A stretch of DNA of 64,000 nt from Punica granatum (taxonomy: Eukaryota > Streptophyta > Magnoliopsida > Myrtales > Lythraceae). The DNA lies in contig NC_045132.1 of the NCBI RefSeq assembly GCF_007655135.1, forward strand, positions 18,366,534 through 18,430,533. Reading direction: 5' to 3'. Position numbers and translations under genes: made by a program. The notes beneath the pieces were generated by a model, which was given only the letters and a program-made list of their open reading frames with translations, had not been told where the DNA came from and made no database searches. Position 1 is the stretch's first letter. Each line of letters starts with the position of its first letter. This document shows positions 47,276-60,200 of the stretch, in pieces.

Positions 47276-48987
47276 TTATGATTTTCCTAGAATATTACTA
47301 TGCAATTTGCAACAGAAAGAAGCACCCTCGAAGCCAATAATTGCCTGGTCATAGCGGTATGAGTATGTCATGTGCTTCTTCCGAATATCTCCCATCCGGT
47401 TCCTCTGCTTTGAGGAGATGCCTGTAGGGATGAGTCTGAAGCTCACGTCGTGGTCACACCTTGAGAGCCGCTCGATTGTATCAACCATACAGCCGTGGAG
47501 GACAAGGCCCGAGAACTCAGCCACGTAGGGAGCATACTTGTAGTTTGACACGGTATTTCCCACCATTGGTGGCCCAGTCAGAGCCATCCCATATTGTCGC
47601 ATAGAGAGACATCGGCTTGGAGGGGAAATCCCTGCCCATCCCTTCAGTTCTCTTCACCTCTCTGATGGGGACATTGTCTACATAGAATCTAAAGATGGAT
47701 AAAAAGCAGACATAAGTACTTTGCCGATAAGTTGGAAACGGTATCCTAACGCAGCATACGGTATACTGAATACCAATTTAACATAAGGAGAATCAGGCCC
47801 ACTGAATTATAATAATTAAGTGATGAACAGGCTTAGCTGTAGTGCTGGTTTCAGTAAATGTGGGTTATTAATTTAAGAGTGCATGCAGCAACCTTTACCG
47901 TTTGTACCGAAAGTCATGGCCTTAGTATATGATATACGGGACGGTTTTATCATCAATATAATTATCTTTCTGGACAAAAGCTAAGATAGAGAATGACACA
48001 ATTCTGTATTAATCGTCTTCAAAAGATTCTAGGCCGAACAAAAGAAAAACTTAATAAGACAACATGGTATTCTGCCATTGGTTGGTGGTGGAAGTGGTTG
48101 GTTTTGAATGTAAACTACTGCATAAATGGTGCTGCCTAACCTCATCTCAATTACTGTACTACAAAACCATGACCTGCACCGATTATTATATCTTAAGCAA
48201 ATAAGTACAACAGGCAAAGTATATTGCTACAATCATCGACGGAAACGAATACCAGTTCTAATTACTAATCCCAATTAAAATAGACTCCGTTGAAGGTTAT
48301 GATTTTCCTAGAATATTACTATGCAATTTGCAGCAAAAAGAAGCACCCCTAAAGCCGAGAATTTCAATCTAAACTATCGTAAACTAACACCAGCTCTCCT
48401 CCCCATGAAAAAAGGACCTAAGAACTAAAGCCATATGGAAGCAGAGCAACAAGTAACAATTCACTTTTGATGATCAGATAGAAGCTCACACGATCTCAGA
48501 GTTAGTCCAGAGGATGCTGTACTGGTGAAAATCTTCAGCTGGGTCAAACCAGAGGCTGTATCTCTCTTCTCTGCCAGCAATCATGCTCCCATTCCTGTAA
48601 ATGTTAGTCTAGATTCTCCAATCTTTCCCTCTTATGTTGCCCAAGAACTCAAAATCGATTTCGTCATGGTTCTTCTCGTATGTATCCCCATTTGACATTT
48701 GCAGCCACCCAAGATATGTTTAACACTAGAGTAGTGGGTCGATCGACACAATATTCCTCAAACACAGGCCCCAGTAACAAATGATTAGGAACTAGGTGAT
48801 TAACTAGATTCAAGTAGCGATCTTTGGTGATAGAAACTAACGATACAAGTTCCTAGTTCAACTAGGCATGATCAAGAAATCAAATAGCAAAGAGTACTGT
48901 TCGCACATCCTCTTGGTGGGTCGTTAACGGTCGAGACACTTACATAGAAGGTAACGACAACTTCGGCCGTGTAATCTGCAGGCAACT
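47276..48987 (-). pseudogene. Xyloglucan endotransglucosylase/hydrolase (XTH, GH16) pseudogene 2
   Basis: A duplicate of pseudogene 1. Exon remnants on minus: 48987-48944 (KLPADYTAEVVVTFY, donor GTAAGT intact), 48698-48490 (MSNGDTYEKNHDEIDFEFLG with the GH16 catalytic motif, then GREERYSLWFDPAEDFHQYS), and 47688 to about 47300 (FYVDNVPIREVKRTEGMGRD, VAEFSGLVLHGCMVDTIERL, RKKHMTYSYRYDQA). Lesions: TAG at 48611-48609, the exon 2 acceptor changed from AG to AA (GCTGCAA), and a one-base insertion near 47544. The 5' part is cut off exactly at the LTR start at 48988. Its lesions differ from those of pseudogene 1, so at least part of the decay followed the duplication. Confidence 0.85.
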
Positions 48988-49294
48988 TGTCGTAGGTTAA
49001 AAAGGGAAAGGGTCAAATTGTAATAAATTAGAAATGGAGGACTATAATAGAAAAATAGAAAGTTTGGGGGTATATTATCTAACTCAGTTTGTTACGAGAG
49101 AAGCAAGGAAGGCGTGAATCAGTGATCTCCTATATAAAAAGAGCACTGATGTAATCATCTCATTTTTACCTTTGAATGAAGAAAAGTGCTTCTCTGATTA
49201 TTCTTCCTCATCTATGCTATTTCTCTTCTTTCAATCTTCTCTTTTTTCTCTGCATCTGCCTTGTCTATTTCTCCATTTCGTTTAGTCTGTTACA
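48988..49294 (+). repeat. 5' LTR of the gypsy element
   Basis: It starts TGTCGTAGGTT where XTH homology ends, and finishes TCTGTTACA two bases before the primer-binding site. A TATA box (TATATAAAAA, 49131-49140) sits mid-LTR. Confidence 0.85.
49131..49140 (+). promoter_or_regulatory. LTR TATA box
   Basis: TATATAAAAA in the context GATCTCCTATATAAAAAGAG, the expected core promoter for the retrotransposon transcript. Confidence 0.65.
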
Positions 49295-49296
49295 AG

Positions 49297-49310
49297 TGGT
49301 ATCAGAGCTC
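49297..49310 (+). other. Primer-binding site (initiator tRNA-Met type)
   Basis: TGGTATCAGAGCTC follows the LTR end after two bases. TGGTATCAGAGC is complementary to the 3' end of initiator tRNA-Met, the common reverse-transcription primer of plant LTR elements. Confidence 0.9.
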
Positions 49311-49324
49311 CTTTCCTGGCAATT

Positions 49325-50400
49325 ATGGCGGGAGAAACTTGTAACTAGGAGATGATCAAATTAGCAACTGCACTGGAAGAAAAAGATAAGGCAATGGTGG
49401 AACTTAAGAACCACATCAGTAGTCGTATCGATCAACTCGCAGAGATTGTTAGTGGACTTACTTTGCAGCAGAATCAACTGATGGCTCATCTACAGTCGGG
49501 TAAGTCTGAAAGACCCTCGCCTTCTTCAACTAACTTGGAAGTTGGGCATTACTCCACTACCAATAGAATGGGCAAGCTTGAGTTTCCTAGATTCTGTGGT
49601 GATGAGGTTAGGGAGTGGTTATACCAGTGTGAGTAGCTTTTTGAGGTAGATGAGACCCCTGATGAAGTCAAAGTGAAGTTGGTTGTTATTCACCTAGAGG
49701 GGCGAGCTCTGCAGTGGCACCAGCCTTATGTGAGGTCATTGGGGGTAGAAGGAAAAACTGTGAGCTGGGGTGAGTATGTAGCTGGAGTGGTTGCGAGGTT
49801 TGGTGACTCGGGATATGAAGACCCTATGGTTGACTTGAAGAATCTGAGGCAAGTTAGGTCAGTGCAGGATTATATGACGGAGTTTGATGCACTATTGAAC
49901 AAGGTCACTGTCACTGAAGTTGATGCCCTTAGCCATTTCCTAGGGGGACTGAAAGTCGAAATCCAACTACCCATTCGTATGGTCCATCCCACTACATTAA
50001 CCCAAGCTTACTTTCTAGCTAAGTTACAAGAATCTACATACACAGCCCTCCATAAACCTGGTTCACCTGTTCCAAAACTGCTCAATGTTTTCTCCAGTAA
50101 CAACTACGCACCTTCCCAAAAACTCCAGCAATTACACTTAAACCTAGCCTAATTATCACCCACAAACACTCACCAACAATAACCCACAAGGGCACGGGCA
50201 ATGGACTGCTGCCTCTGCCTAGCCATGCTCCTTAAAGAAACATCGCCCCACTGCACATTCGCCCTCACAAAACCCTTACTCAAAAGGAAATGGACGAAAG
50301 AAGAGCTAAGAATCAGTGTTTTAGTGCGAGGAAAAGTTTGTACATGGACACAAATGCTCAAGAAGACAAGCCTTTCCTATTGAGGTAGAGGCAATCGAAG
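49325..50400 (+). pseudogene. Degraded gag of the gypsy element
   Basis: The capsid-type Retrotrans_gag domain is recognisable (MGKLEFPRFCGDEVREWLYQ; VVIHLEGRALQWHQPYVRSL; RQVRSVQDYMTEFDALLNKV; YFLAKLQEST). The frame has TAG stops at 49346 and 49634, then ends with TAA at 50150-50152. A CCHC-type zinc knuckle can be traced at about 50309-50358 but is split by a one-base deletion. The product would have packaged the element RNA. It cannot be made as one protein here. Confidence 0.85.
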
Positions 50401-50469
50401 AGGAACAAGAAGGGGGACAAGAGGACAAACAACAAAAGGCACCACCACAAATATCACCGCATGCCCTTT

Positions 50470-52245
50470 CGACTACTCGAAGTTTTTAGACTATTAGAGT
50501 AGTTGGCTCAGTTGGCAAACGATTATTACATATCCTTGTGGACTCAGGAAGCACGCATCATTTTTTGAATGAAGAAAGGAGAAGGAAGTTAGGGTGTCAA
50601 ACTGAGTTGATACATGCTGTGAAGGTGGCCATAGCCAATGGAAAAGAGCTAAGGTGTGAGAAAATGTGCAAGAAGTTCCAATGGAGGATGCAAGGGAGAG
50701 AGTATGAGGCTGACATGTTATTACTATCTCTGGAAAGTTATGATATAGTTCTTGGGGTGCAGTGGCTATCCACTTTGGGAGACATTCTGTGGAATTTCAA
50801 GGAGCTACATATGAAATTTATGGTAGAAGGCAAGGAGAGTGTGCCACAAGGAACTGACTCGGAGGAGCTCAAGACCATCAAGGAGGAACAAATGGAGAAG
50901 TTGTTGCAAAGAAGAGACCGGTTAGCTAGAGTACAACTCTGCACACTAGAAATGGCTTGTACTAGCAGGGTACAGCTCAACGGTAGTGAATTTCATCGGG
51001 AAACACCTGAACTGGGGTCACTACTAAGGGAGTTCGAGGATATTTTCAGAGAACCTAAAGGCCTACCCATTAAAAGGTCACAAGATCACAGGATTCCTCT
51101 TAAAGAAGGAGCCCAACCTGTGAACATAAGGCCCTACAGGTACGCTGCACTACATAAGGACGTCATTAAGAAGATGACTAGAGAAATGATGGAAGTAGGA
51201 ACTATTCAACCCAGCCACAGCCCCTTCTCATCCCTTATAGTATTGATGAAGAAGAAAAATAGCTTCTGGAGGATGTGCCTGAATTACAGAAGTCTTAACA
51301 ATTTGACCATTAAGGACAAGTTTCTTATTCCCTTGGTGGAAGAATTGCTAGATGAGCTACATGGGTCATCCATTTTTTCGAAGATTGACCTAAGGGCAGG
51401 CTACCATCAGATCAGAATGCATGAAATAGATGTGCACAAGACAGCTTTCAAGACTCATGAAGGGCACTACGAGTTCCTGGTGATGCCTTTTGGGCTCACT
51501 AATGCACCGTCTACCTTCCAAGGACTGATGAATGAAGTGTTTAGACCCTATCTCAGGAGGTTTGTCCTGGTTTTCTTTGACAGCATCTTGATCTTTAGCC
51601 AGGATGGGCAGAGATACATGGAACATCTAATGAAGGTTTTTTCCTTGCTCAAGGAACATTCTCTATTTGCAAAACTATCCAAGTGTAGCTTTGGGAAAGA
51701 TAAAGTAGAATATTTGGGGCATTTTGTATTGGCTGCAGGGGTATCAACTGACCCTAAGAAGTTAAGGGCAGTCCAGGAATGGCCTTCACCCACGACAGTG
51801 AAACAGCTGAGGGGGTTCTTGGGTCTCACAGGCTATTATAGAAGGTTTGTAAGGAGTTATGGGGTTATTAGTAAACCAATTACTAACCTCCTGAAGAAGG
51901 ATTCTTTTCTGTGGAACGAGGCAGCTTAGAAGGCATTCGAGAAACTCGAGGAGGCTATGACATCAACATCGGTGCTAGCACTACCTGATTTCTTAAGAGA
52001 ATTTGTGGCAGAGATTGAAGCTTCTAGGGGTGGGAATAGGAGGTGTGTTGCAACAAGGGGGACATGCAATAGCATATATTAGTAGAGTATTAGCTCCTAA
52101 ACACATGTCACTCTCAGTCTATGAACAGAAACTTTTTGCTATCCTCTATGCAGTAAAGAAGTGGAGTCACTACCTAAGTGGAAGACACTATATCATCAAA
52201 ACTAATCATTAAAGCTTGAAGTATTTGCTATCCTCAACACACCTC
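50470..52245 (+). pseudogene. Degraded pol (protease, reverse transcriptase, partial RNase H)
   Basis: The longest open part is 50538-51926. It begins at the aspartic-protease motif DSGST (50541), carries reverse-transcriptase blocks (CLNYRSLNNLTIKDKFLIP; SKIDLRAGYHQIRMHEIDVH; FLVMPFGLTNAPSTFQ), and continues into the thumb/connection (FLGLTGYYRRFVRSYGVISK). The catalytic box reads VFFDS, so the second catalytic aspartate is replaced by serine. TAG stops occur at 50487 and 51927, a frameshift near 52025, and TAA at 52210. In RNase H the usual TDAS start reads IEAS, and homology ends at about 52245. Integrase is absent. The element is dead by several independent lesions. Confidence 0.88.
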
Positions 52246-52258
52246 TCTGACACACGTG

Positions 52259-55200
52259 GCTAAGGCATTGGTCTTGCAGAACCAAAAATTCCGAATTCGG
52301 AGGTTCTATTACATGCGAGTCGATATCCTGCACGCTCTATCGATAATATGTTTGCCTAGGGCTTACCACTTTTATTTATTTAACACGTGATTATACTGCG
52401 CTCGTCTTACCCGTTTTGATATCGTAAATTCGAAGAAAATTATCGATTCGGACTACAGCCCGAGAGAGGAGTAGGGCCGCACATCGAGGATTCGGTTCGC
52501 TGTCCTCATATAACGGTTCATCAGATCGTGATAGTTGACATTTCGTGCGAACCGAAACCACGAAGCATTGGTTTTACTTGTCTCAAGGTAAGTAGATCGA
52601 CTCGGTCAATTCAGCACTCGGACCATTCACTCATCGACAGAGATTCTTACATGAATAAATGTACAAAAAAAATCATTGCACTGTTCCCTCAAATAAATAA
52701 AAATATAAATTACAATGGTTGGATCCCGGTCGGTTCACTTTCGGCCATTATTTCGCTCAAACTCACCGTTTGTTTAAGAAAAATCGAAAGTGGGCTCATG
52801 AGAGCCGAGGGTCAAGTCCGACCGAACCAGAAGGTCCTAGGAGGACCAGATGATCATCAAGATATCCGCGGGATCGGTCGAGCTCCCAGGTGATTGTCTA
52901 ACATTGTTTCACACCTCCTGACCCAAGTCATCCCCCACTTAGATAGCACGTGGGTCGAAAGGGTGACTCAATGTCGGACCCCATTCCGCACTCGAGTCGC
53001 ACATTCGGGTGTATGGGGGCGTTAGACCCCGTAATCGATGGTTAGGGGCATTGGACCCCGTGTGAATCATATCCTAAAGGGTTGGGCTCGACTCTCAAGA
53101 AAACAGAAAAAATCATACAAAATCAAATCGATACAGAAAAAAACAGACGACTTGTGTATATTGCCGGGTTTACATGATTAACGAATTATGGACCGAGGTT
53201 GCTTAGCAGATAAATTCCTACTCTAAACGGACAAATGAGATGGCGTATTTGATGTGAATGGGTCATGAAGAGGGTATGTAGCATTCGATGGTACTTTAAA
53301 CAACCCGTCAGACATGATGTCTCTAGTAAAGTCTCGAAAGTGTGGATTGCTTTTAAATTATTATGTATTGTGACAATATGGTTTTTACAGATTATGACAA
53401 GAGTGTGTTTTCGCCTAAAACTCGAAACCTAACCCTTTACTTGACTATTTGCCCTTATTTGATTAGGTTGGGTCTGAGATTCGTTGTTTTTCGTATTTTT
53501 GACCCGTTCTAAGCACAAACCTAGGGAAATGGGGACACGAAGCACCGTGAGGGTGCCAAGATCTTTGCACATAACCTATGAGGGCCCGGACAACCTTTCA
53601 CGGGCCGTCCTCGCTCGTGCCTCTAATCCAATTCCCTCAACGCCAGACTTTACATTAGGGTGACAGAAACATACAGATGGAAAAAAGATGAGGAATACGA
53701 GTGACAATCACACTTTGACAGACGCCCGCCCCTTTTCCTATTCGGTATGTTTCGGTCATTCTAATGCCTAGAGTGTCGGCTGGTCAAGAACTCGTGGTCA
53801 TGCATTTGAATCGAAAAATATGTGTGTAAAAATCAAGATCTTGTGACACGGATTATCGAAAGTCGGTAGCCGGTGTCAGCCGATCCCTCGGATCCACCTG
53901 GGTCGTAAGGGCTTCGAAAAAGCCAAGAAACCGGTCGCTCCACCCGGAAGTGATCTAAAGAGGACTCGTGTATCCCGGCTTGAGCCGCCTCAAATCGGGC
54001 CTAGACTCAAGTCAAGATATACGAGTATTCCCTGGATATCCATGCTACGCATGACACGTATCTCAAAGCTTTTGAAATTGTGAATTTTTAAAGGGCATGA
54101 CTAACAGTTCTTTAACCGTCGACTCGATTACAGGTTATTGGCCGGTTCATGCAATTTATTAAAGGCCGAGTGGATTAATTTAGCCGAGTGAAACGTCCCG
54201 ATTACCCATGTGTGGAATTATTGAGATAAATAAAATCTTTTGAACGCAATAATTTGCGAGCCTCAAGCCGTCTAGACGGCTATTAGTAGACCACCCGATA
54301 AACCCTATTTTCCTGACTGTCTTGAAATTAAAATCTAACTCTTTTTTCTTTTAACCGACTTTACTTGATTAAACTGGTTTGTGTGAGGTTTTTCAAAGAC
54401 GTATCATTCCAAAACACATGAATATGGGCAAAATTATCATAATAAAATTGAATTTGCTCGATTTAAGTCTGAATGATCAATTAAGCTAGTTTTAATGCAT
54501 TTAATCGACTTTATTCCTTGAATCCAAGTGCACATTGAGTCATGTTCATATAGACCCCGGCTCGATTTGATTTTTACCGTATGTTATGGTTTTAAAGGCT
54601 AGAGTTTAAACATTAAACTGGTTTATGATTATTATTAATTAAAGCGCACGTCTCATGATTGTCATTCATGCATACATTGAATCATCCAAAAAACAAGCCT
54701 GAATCATGCCATTAGGGTTCGGAACTTATACTTTTCCAAGGGGATGAGCCCCATAAGGCTCCAAAAATGCCTCGGATAAGGGCTGGAACGGAACTGTAAA
54801 GGACCAAGGAGCTACTGGCCGTTTCCGCTACAGCTCAAGGACCCCAAGAAAGGATCGAGGAGCAGCAACAATGCGCAATAAGAATTTTGAGGAGGTCCCT
54901 AATAGATGGAAAGCGGCTCGAATGACCTTGGATGGCAAAAACCAGCCGCGCCAGCCTGCAAACAGAACACGAGAGAGCAGCAAAACGACAAACAATAACT
55001 CGAAAGCAATTCTTCAATACAGCAACAACAGTCATGGGAGAGGTCTGAGGGCGGAGCTTTGCCGGTCGGTTCTGGGAGGGATCAAGAGCATAAGTTAATG
55101 GTACAAGGATGAGAACCAGGAGAGGGAGAAGGGATGGATGTAGTGGGCGTGAGTGACAACCAGATGAGATAGGGACGATAAAGTTACTGGTGCAAGGTCG

Positions 55201-55740
55201 AACCGTGTGCGAGGGAAGGAGGGATGAGAAGTATTTTTCCCGTAACGGAGAAGAGAAGAGAACAATGATGGTGATGGGTTCTAGTCTGTGAAGTGATGAG
55301 GGTGAGACGGAAAGGAAGCGAGAGAGTCCAAGAGTGTGAGCTAGGGAGGGGCTGAGTATGTGAGTGAGCGAGAGAGATTAAGAGAGAGATTGCGTGAGCT
55401 GACGCTCATGGAGAGTATCCAGGATGAGAGTGAGGATTCTTGTGACCATGGTAACGGTGATGGAGATAGCCGGAAGAAGGGAAGGTTGTCTATCTCGCTT
55501 TTTGCTGAGAGTAAGTTGGAGAAAGGAAGCCAAAGGATCTCACCCCAAAGAGAGGAGCTGGTGGTCAAGGGAAAAATCGCTGTCAAAGGCTACATGAGGG
55601 AGGAGTGGTGAAGGAGAAGAAGCTCTGAAGAGCAGAGAAGGTGATGATGGTTCCGCTCAGAGAGGGTCGTGAGCTTCTGGTACGTGAGGATCATGACAGT
55701 AGATGGTGATGGCCCGTTCAGAGAGGGAAGGATCGATCTG

Positions 55741-55798
<58 letters not shown>

Positions 55799-56926
55799 CA
55801 GCCGGGGAGAGAGATAGAGAGTAAGAGTTGTGAGCTGAGGGGAAAGCTGGTGAATCGAGGGAGAGCTCGAGCTGAGGGACGAGTTAGTGAGCTCAGAGGA
55901 AGAAACTAGGAGAGAGTTGAGCTGCGGGAGAGATAGCTCGAGTGAGCTGAGCTAGGGGAGAGAGCTGTGAGGTAAAGGAAAAATCGAGGTGACTCTCGAG
56001 AAGAGCTCGAGGTGAGGGTCGAGAGTGAAATGCCATCCTCTCCTCCTCCCCATTTTTTTTGTTTATTTTCTATTTCTGTTTTTTTTTTTGGTTTTCCTAG
56101 TCGATCTGTTCTGCTACCCCTCAGTTTGCTTTCCTTTTCTGTCTACTATCTATGTTCTGTCTGCTCTGTCAGGACTGAGAGAGTTGCAGGTTTCATCCGA
56201 AAGGGAAGAATGGGGCCCATTAGAGCTGCAGATAAAGAAAAGAGACAAGCAGAGGAAAGAAGAGAAAAGAAAAAAAAAACAGGAGGATCCGGTTACAGAA
56301 GAAGAGAGAAAAGGAAAAGAAAGAAAAAGGAGGGGCCGGTCAAAAGGGCCAACCCTTTCTGACGTTGTTTTTCTTTTCTTTTGTTTTTTTTAAATTCTTA
56401 CCGGCGTCTTTAGGGTGAAAAAGTCGATTTCTCGGAATCCGTCGGCATTTTCGAAACGAGAATTTTGAAATCGCAAAATTCAAGAAATAATTGACTCTAT
56501 GAGAATTTCAATTTGTATCAATATAGACCGGATCTCGATAAAATTGAATCTCTGATGCACCTTGATCTTAATTACTTGATTATTTCCGAATTTATCCTCT
56601 TTCGAATAGACATCCAAAAAATGATCTGAAAACATCGTTGTGTTCAGAAAAATTTAAGGATCGGTATTATATGAAAAATATTTTTCAACCTCAAGTTTTG
56701 TTCCAGATTTTGAAATTCAAATTTGACGCGCGTAAGGCCCTAGAATGTCCCATCAAGTATTTTTCCTGAAAAATATCAAGTTAAAGTTAAATTAAAAAAA
56801 ATGTCCCCTTAGTTTAAAAGCCGTGAATGCTTGGGCAATTAGTCAACATACTTCCCTCCGATAGGCGACCAAATGATAATTTTGCCCTCCCCTAGAGCCG
56901 TTGACCAAAACGGAGTGCTGAAAAAC
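52259..56926 (-). mobile_element. Large LTR, subfamily B, minus strand, truncated
   Basis: From CTAAGGCATTGGTCTTGCAG it is colinear with 30263-34314 plus 39055-39394, so it is the same LTR type as at 30072 but without the nested insertion. About 190 bp of the LTR end are missing where the gypsy remnant abuts. A segment of about 300 bp (about 56525-56815) present here is absent from the copy near 39275. The LTR start (on minus) is at about 56926, where GTGCTGACA is altered to GTGCTGAAAAACA. No polypurine tract follows, so it is probably a solo or truncated LTR. Confidence 0.75.
55745..55795. repeat. GA microsatellite
   Basis: An uninterrupted (GA)n run of about 25 units inside the subfamily B LTR; the copy at 33820-33835 has only about seven units. 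Confidence 0.95.
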
Positions 56927-57247
56927 AATATGCCACAAAATCCTTTTTGGCAAATCCGCAACCCAAGATTGAAAATCTCTTCAAGTCTTTGCATTAAATA
57001 CATAACACTTTTCTAAATTAATAATAATAATAATATAATTATTATTATTATATTCATTGCCCATCTAAAAAAAAGCAAAAAATATTATAAAGGTGCCTAT
57101 TAAAGCATGAATTTCATGAAAGTACAGACAATTTAGAACCTCTAGATCTGCCACACTAGGAAGAAGATCGAACGATTTTAGGATATAAATTATGTTTACT
57201 TAAGGAAAATAATTATTACGGGGCATCTCGTAACTTGAATAGAATAA
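56927..57247. other. Spacer between two large LTRs
   Basis: AT-rich, with an (AAT/ATT)n stretch at about 57020-57052. No gene. It ends at the TGTCAG start of the next LTR. Confidence 0.6.
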
Positions 57248-60200
57248 TGTCAGTATCCAATTTTGGTCCACCAGCTCTAGAGGGGTAAAATCGTCATTTT
57301 GCCACTCGTGAAGAAAGTATTTTCGATTAATTACTTGAGTATTCATGACTTTTTGGAAATAGCAAATTTTCCTAATTTAACATCAATTTTATGATTTGTC
57401 AAAAATAATACTATTTGTGACGTTTTCGAATTTCGCGTACATCGACGTCAATTTTCAAAATTCGGGACCAAATTCAAGATCGAAAATAATTTTATCGCAT
57501 TATATCGACCAACGAATTTTTATGAGTACGATGACGGTCTCGAATTATTTTTCGACGTCCGATTAAGAACAGAGGCTTTTCCTTTCTCCCTGTTTCCCGT
57601 CCAATTCCCTGTTCTTCTTCTTCCTCTTTTCTTTTCTTTTATCTTTTCTTCTTCTTCTTCTCCTCTGTCCCCCATCCGGTCTCCCTCTGTGCCGACTGAA
57701 CTCGAGCCTGCCGCCCCCTCTACACACGCCAACAGCTCCGCACACGCCAACGGATTTCGAGCACGCCATCACTCTCTCTCTCACTTTCTCTCTCTCTCAG
57801 TTTTTTTTCAAAAAAAAAAAAACCACAGCTCACAGAAACCGGGGTTCGATTTTCCTTTTTCGGAGCACACGGTCTCCCATAGCTCATGGCCCGCAGCTCG
57901 ATTTTTCTCTCTGACAATCCACACTCTCCTTCAGCTCGCTCATTCTCTCGAAAACCCGGAGCTCGTTCGGTCCGGACCCCCACAGCTCCCCGATCCCGAA
58001 AACCCGTAACTCGGATCCCGGTTCTCACGCCCTCCCTCAACTCACTCTCCCGCTCTCCCTCACCTCGACTCCCTCAGCTCCCCATCCGGCCTCTAGCTTG
58101 CCTCTCACCGCCACCCGAGCCACTCGGCCGCCCCGAACCACCTCCCTTCTTCTCTTTTGTTTCGTTATTTTGCTAACTGCCAGTTCCTCCTCTCCGGGCC
58201 AGCACAGGTAGCAGCTCAGTCCAGTAGCCCAGACAGCTTCCGGCGGCCCAGCCCAGTCCTCCAGCGGCCCAGCCCGTTTCAGCAGGAGTCCAGCCCGGCT
58301 CGATCCGCCCCCCCTCAGTCCGAATTCCTTTGGCCCAATAGCCAGTCCGGCCCACTCGAACCAATTCAGCCCAGTCCACCCCCCACCGGATCTCGGCCCG
58401 TCACAGTCCGGTCCAACTCGTCCAGCATTTTTATCTTTTTTTACTTTTTTTTATTTACAGAATCACCCCTCAACTTCCCGAACTAGGTAAATTCCGGACT
58501 TAGTGGCATGTTTAGGGCTCCATTTTTGAATATTAATGTTTGCTTGAATGGCTATGATGTGAAATGAGCGTTATTGGGTTGCGTGGCTGATCGGATTTGT
58601 CCCGAACTCGTTTTACGAACTTTTTGTTTTGTCTCATTTCAGTCCTGAGGATGCATTTTTTTTAGATCTGCCCCGAATTTTAAAATTTGTTTCATTCAAG
58701 TCCCACCCATTTTTACCATTTTCCAATCAATCCTTGAATTTTCCAGAATTTTCCAAGCACTCCAAGGAACTTTTCAAGTTGTTTCAGTTTAGTCCCGGGG
58801 CTTATTTTCCACCCTTTTCAGATCCGACCCGAATTTTAAAATTCGTTTCAGTCGAGTCCCGGCCATTTTAGCACGTTCCAATCAGTCCCTGAATTTTTCA
58901 GGATTTTTAAGCCAGTTCCAGAAACTTTTAAAGTTGTTTCAGTTTGGTCCTTGGGGAATTTTTTTTACTTTTCAGATCAACCCTAATTTTTAAATTCGTT
59001 TCAAACAAGTCCTGGGACATTTTCAGTAATTCTTACACAGTCCCCAATTTTTCCATAATTTCAAATCAGTCCCCTGAAACTTTATTCGAATTTTCAAATC
59101 AGTCCTTATTCTTTTAAAATTGTTCAAATCAGTCCCTGAACATTTTTCTAAAGATACCCAACCCTTTCCTACATGGATTCCCGACCGACAACGTATGCGC
59201 CCCGTTTAAATATTTTGTTTCTGTAATTATACGTATACAATATGATAATACGTGCTATTTGCATGATTTTCTGCTTACATGAGTCGGTGTCGTTTTATCG
59301 ATTCCGTTAATATTATGTTTGTGTATGTTTGTATGTGTTTATCATGATCATGGCGGCACCGATTGTATAAAATATATATGTTTGTCGTGCTTGACGTGAT
59401 AATGTGCTCTTGATCCGTATTTAAATGCTTTATTTTCTCGTTTTAACCGAAACCTCACATGAATCGGTTTAATCATGCAAACTCGACCTAAAATTAATTT
59501 TTAAATCCCAAGGTGGTCGGGAATTAGGATTCGCATCGGATGGTCCATCAATAATCGGCTCAATGGCCTGAAACCCGCATATTTAGAGCATTTGGCAAAA
59601 CATTAATTAATTTAATCAATAATCCCACTAACGGGGTAATTGGGACGTTCATGCGATTAATTAACTCACTCGGCCCTAATAATTTTGCACGAATTGGTAA
59701 TAAACTGGTAACACGCGTCCATAGGTTGCAAACATGCGTTGGTGCTCTTCTCAAAACTTGCAAATTTATAAAACCCGAGACACTTGGCTCGATGTGACAT
59801 GGACGTCTAGGAAGGACTTGCGCGTCTTGACTCGAGGCTTCACCTGATTTCAGGAAACTCATGTCGGGGCTTGGAAGTTCTTCTTAGATCACTTCTGGAT
59901 AGATTAATCGATCATTTGGCTTTTTAGGGTTCTTGATAACCCTGGAAGGTCCAAGGGATCGGTTAGTGCCGGTCATAGGCCGAGGTGGCCCGCACCGTGT
60001 AATCTCTCTTTTCCAAAAATAATTTTCACCTCAATGGCAAAATCGTCTATTTGAAACTTAGCGGCACCCCTAGACTTAGAATAAGAGAAGCATTGCCGTA
60101 TTAGGGTAGGGATGGGCTACCTATCTAGGCGCAGGTTCATCTACATAGCCCGCTCTATCCGAACGATGAGTTTTTGTTATTCTAGCATAGTCTCGGGTAG

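Larger units (their letters stand above)
48988..52258 (+). mobile_element. Truncated Ty3/gypsy retrotransposon
   Basis: A 307-bp 5' LTR (48988-49294), a primer-binding site, gag, protease, reverse transcriptase and part of RNase H are present in gypsy order. Integrase and the 3' LTR are missing: the sequence breaks at about 52258 into a minus-strand LTR of another family. The element inserted into XTH pseudogene 2; no second target-site copy can be found because the right side is lost. Confidence 0.9.
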
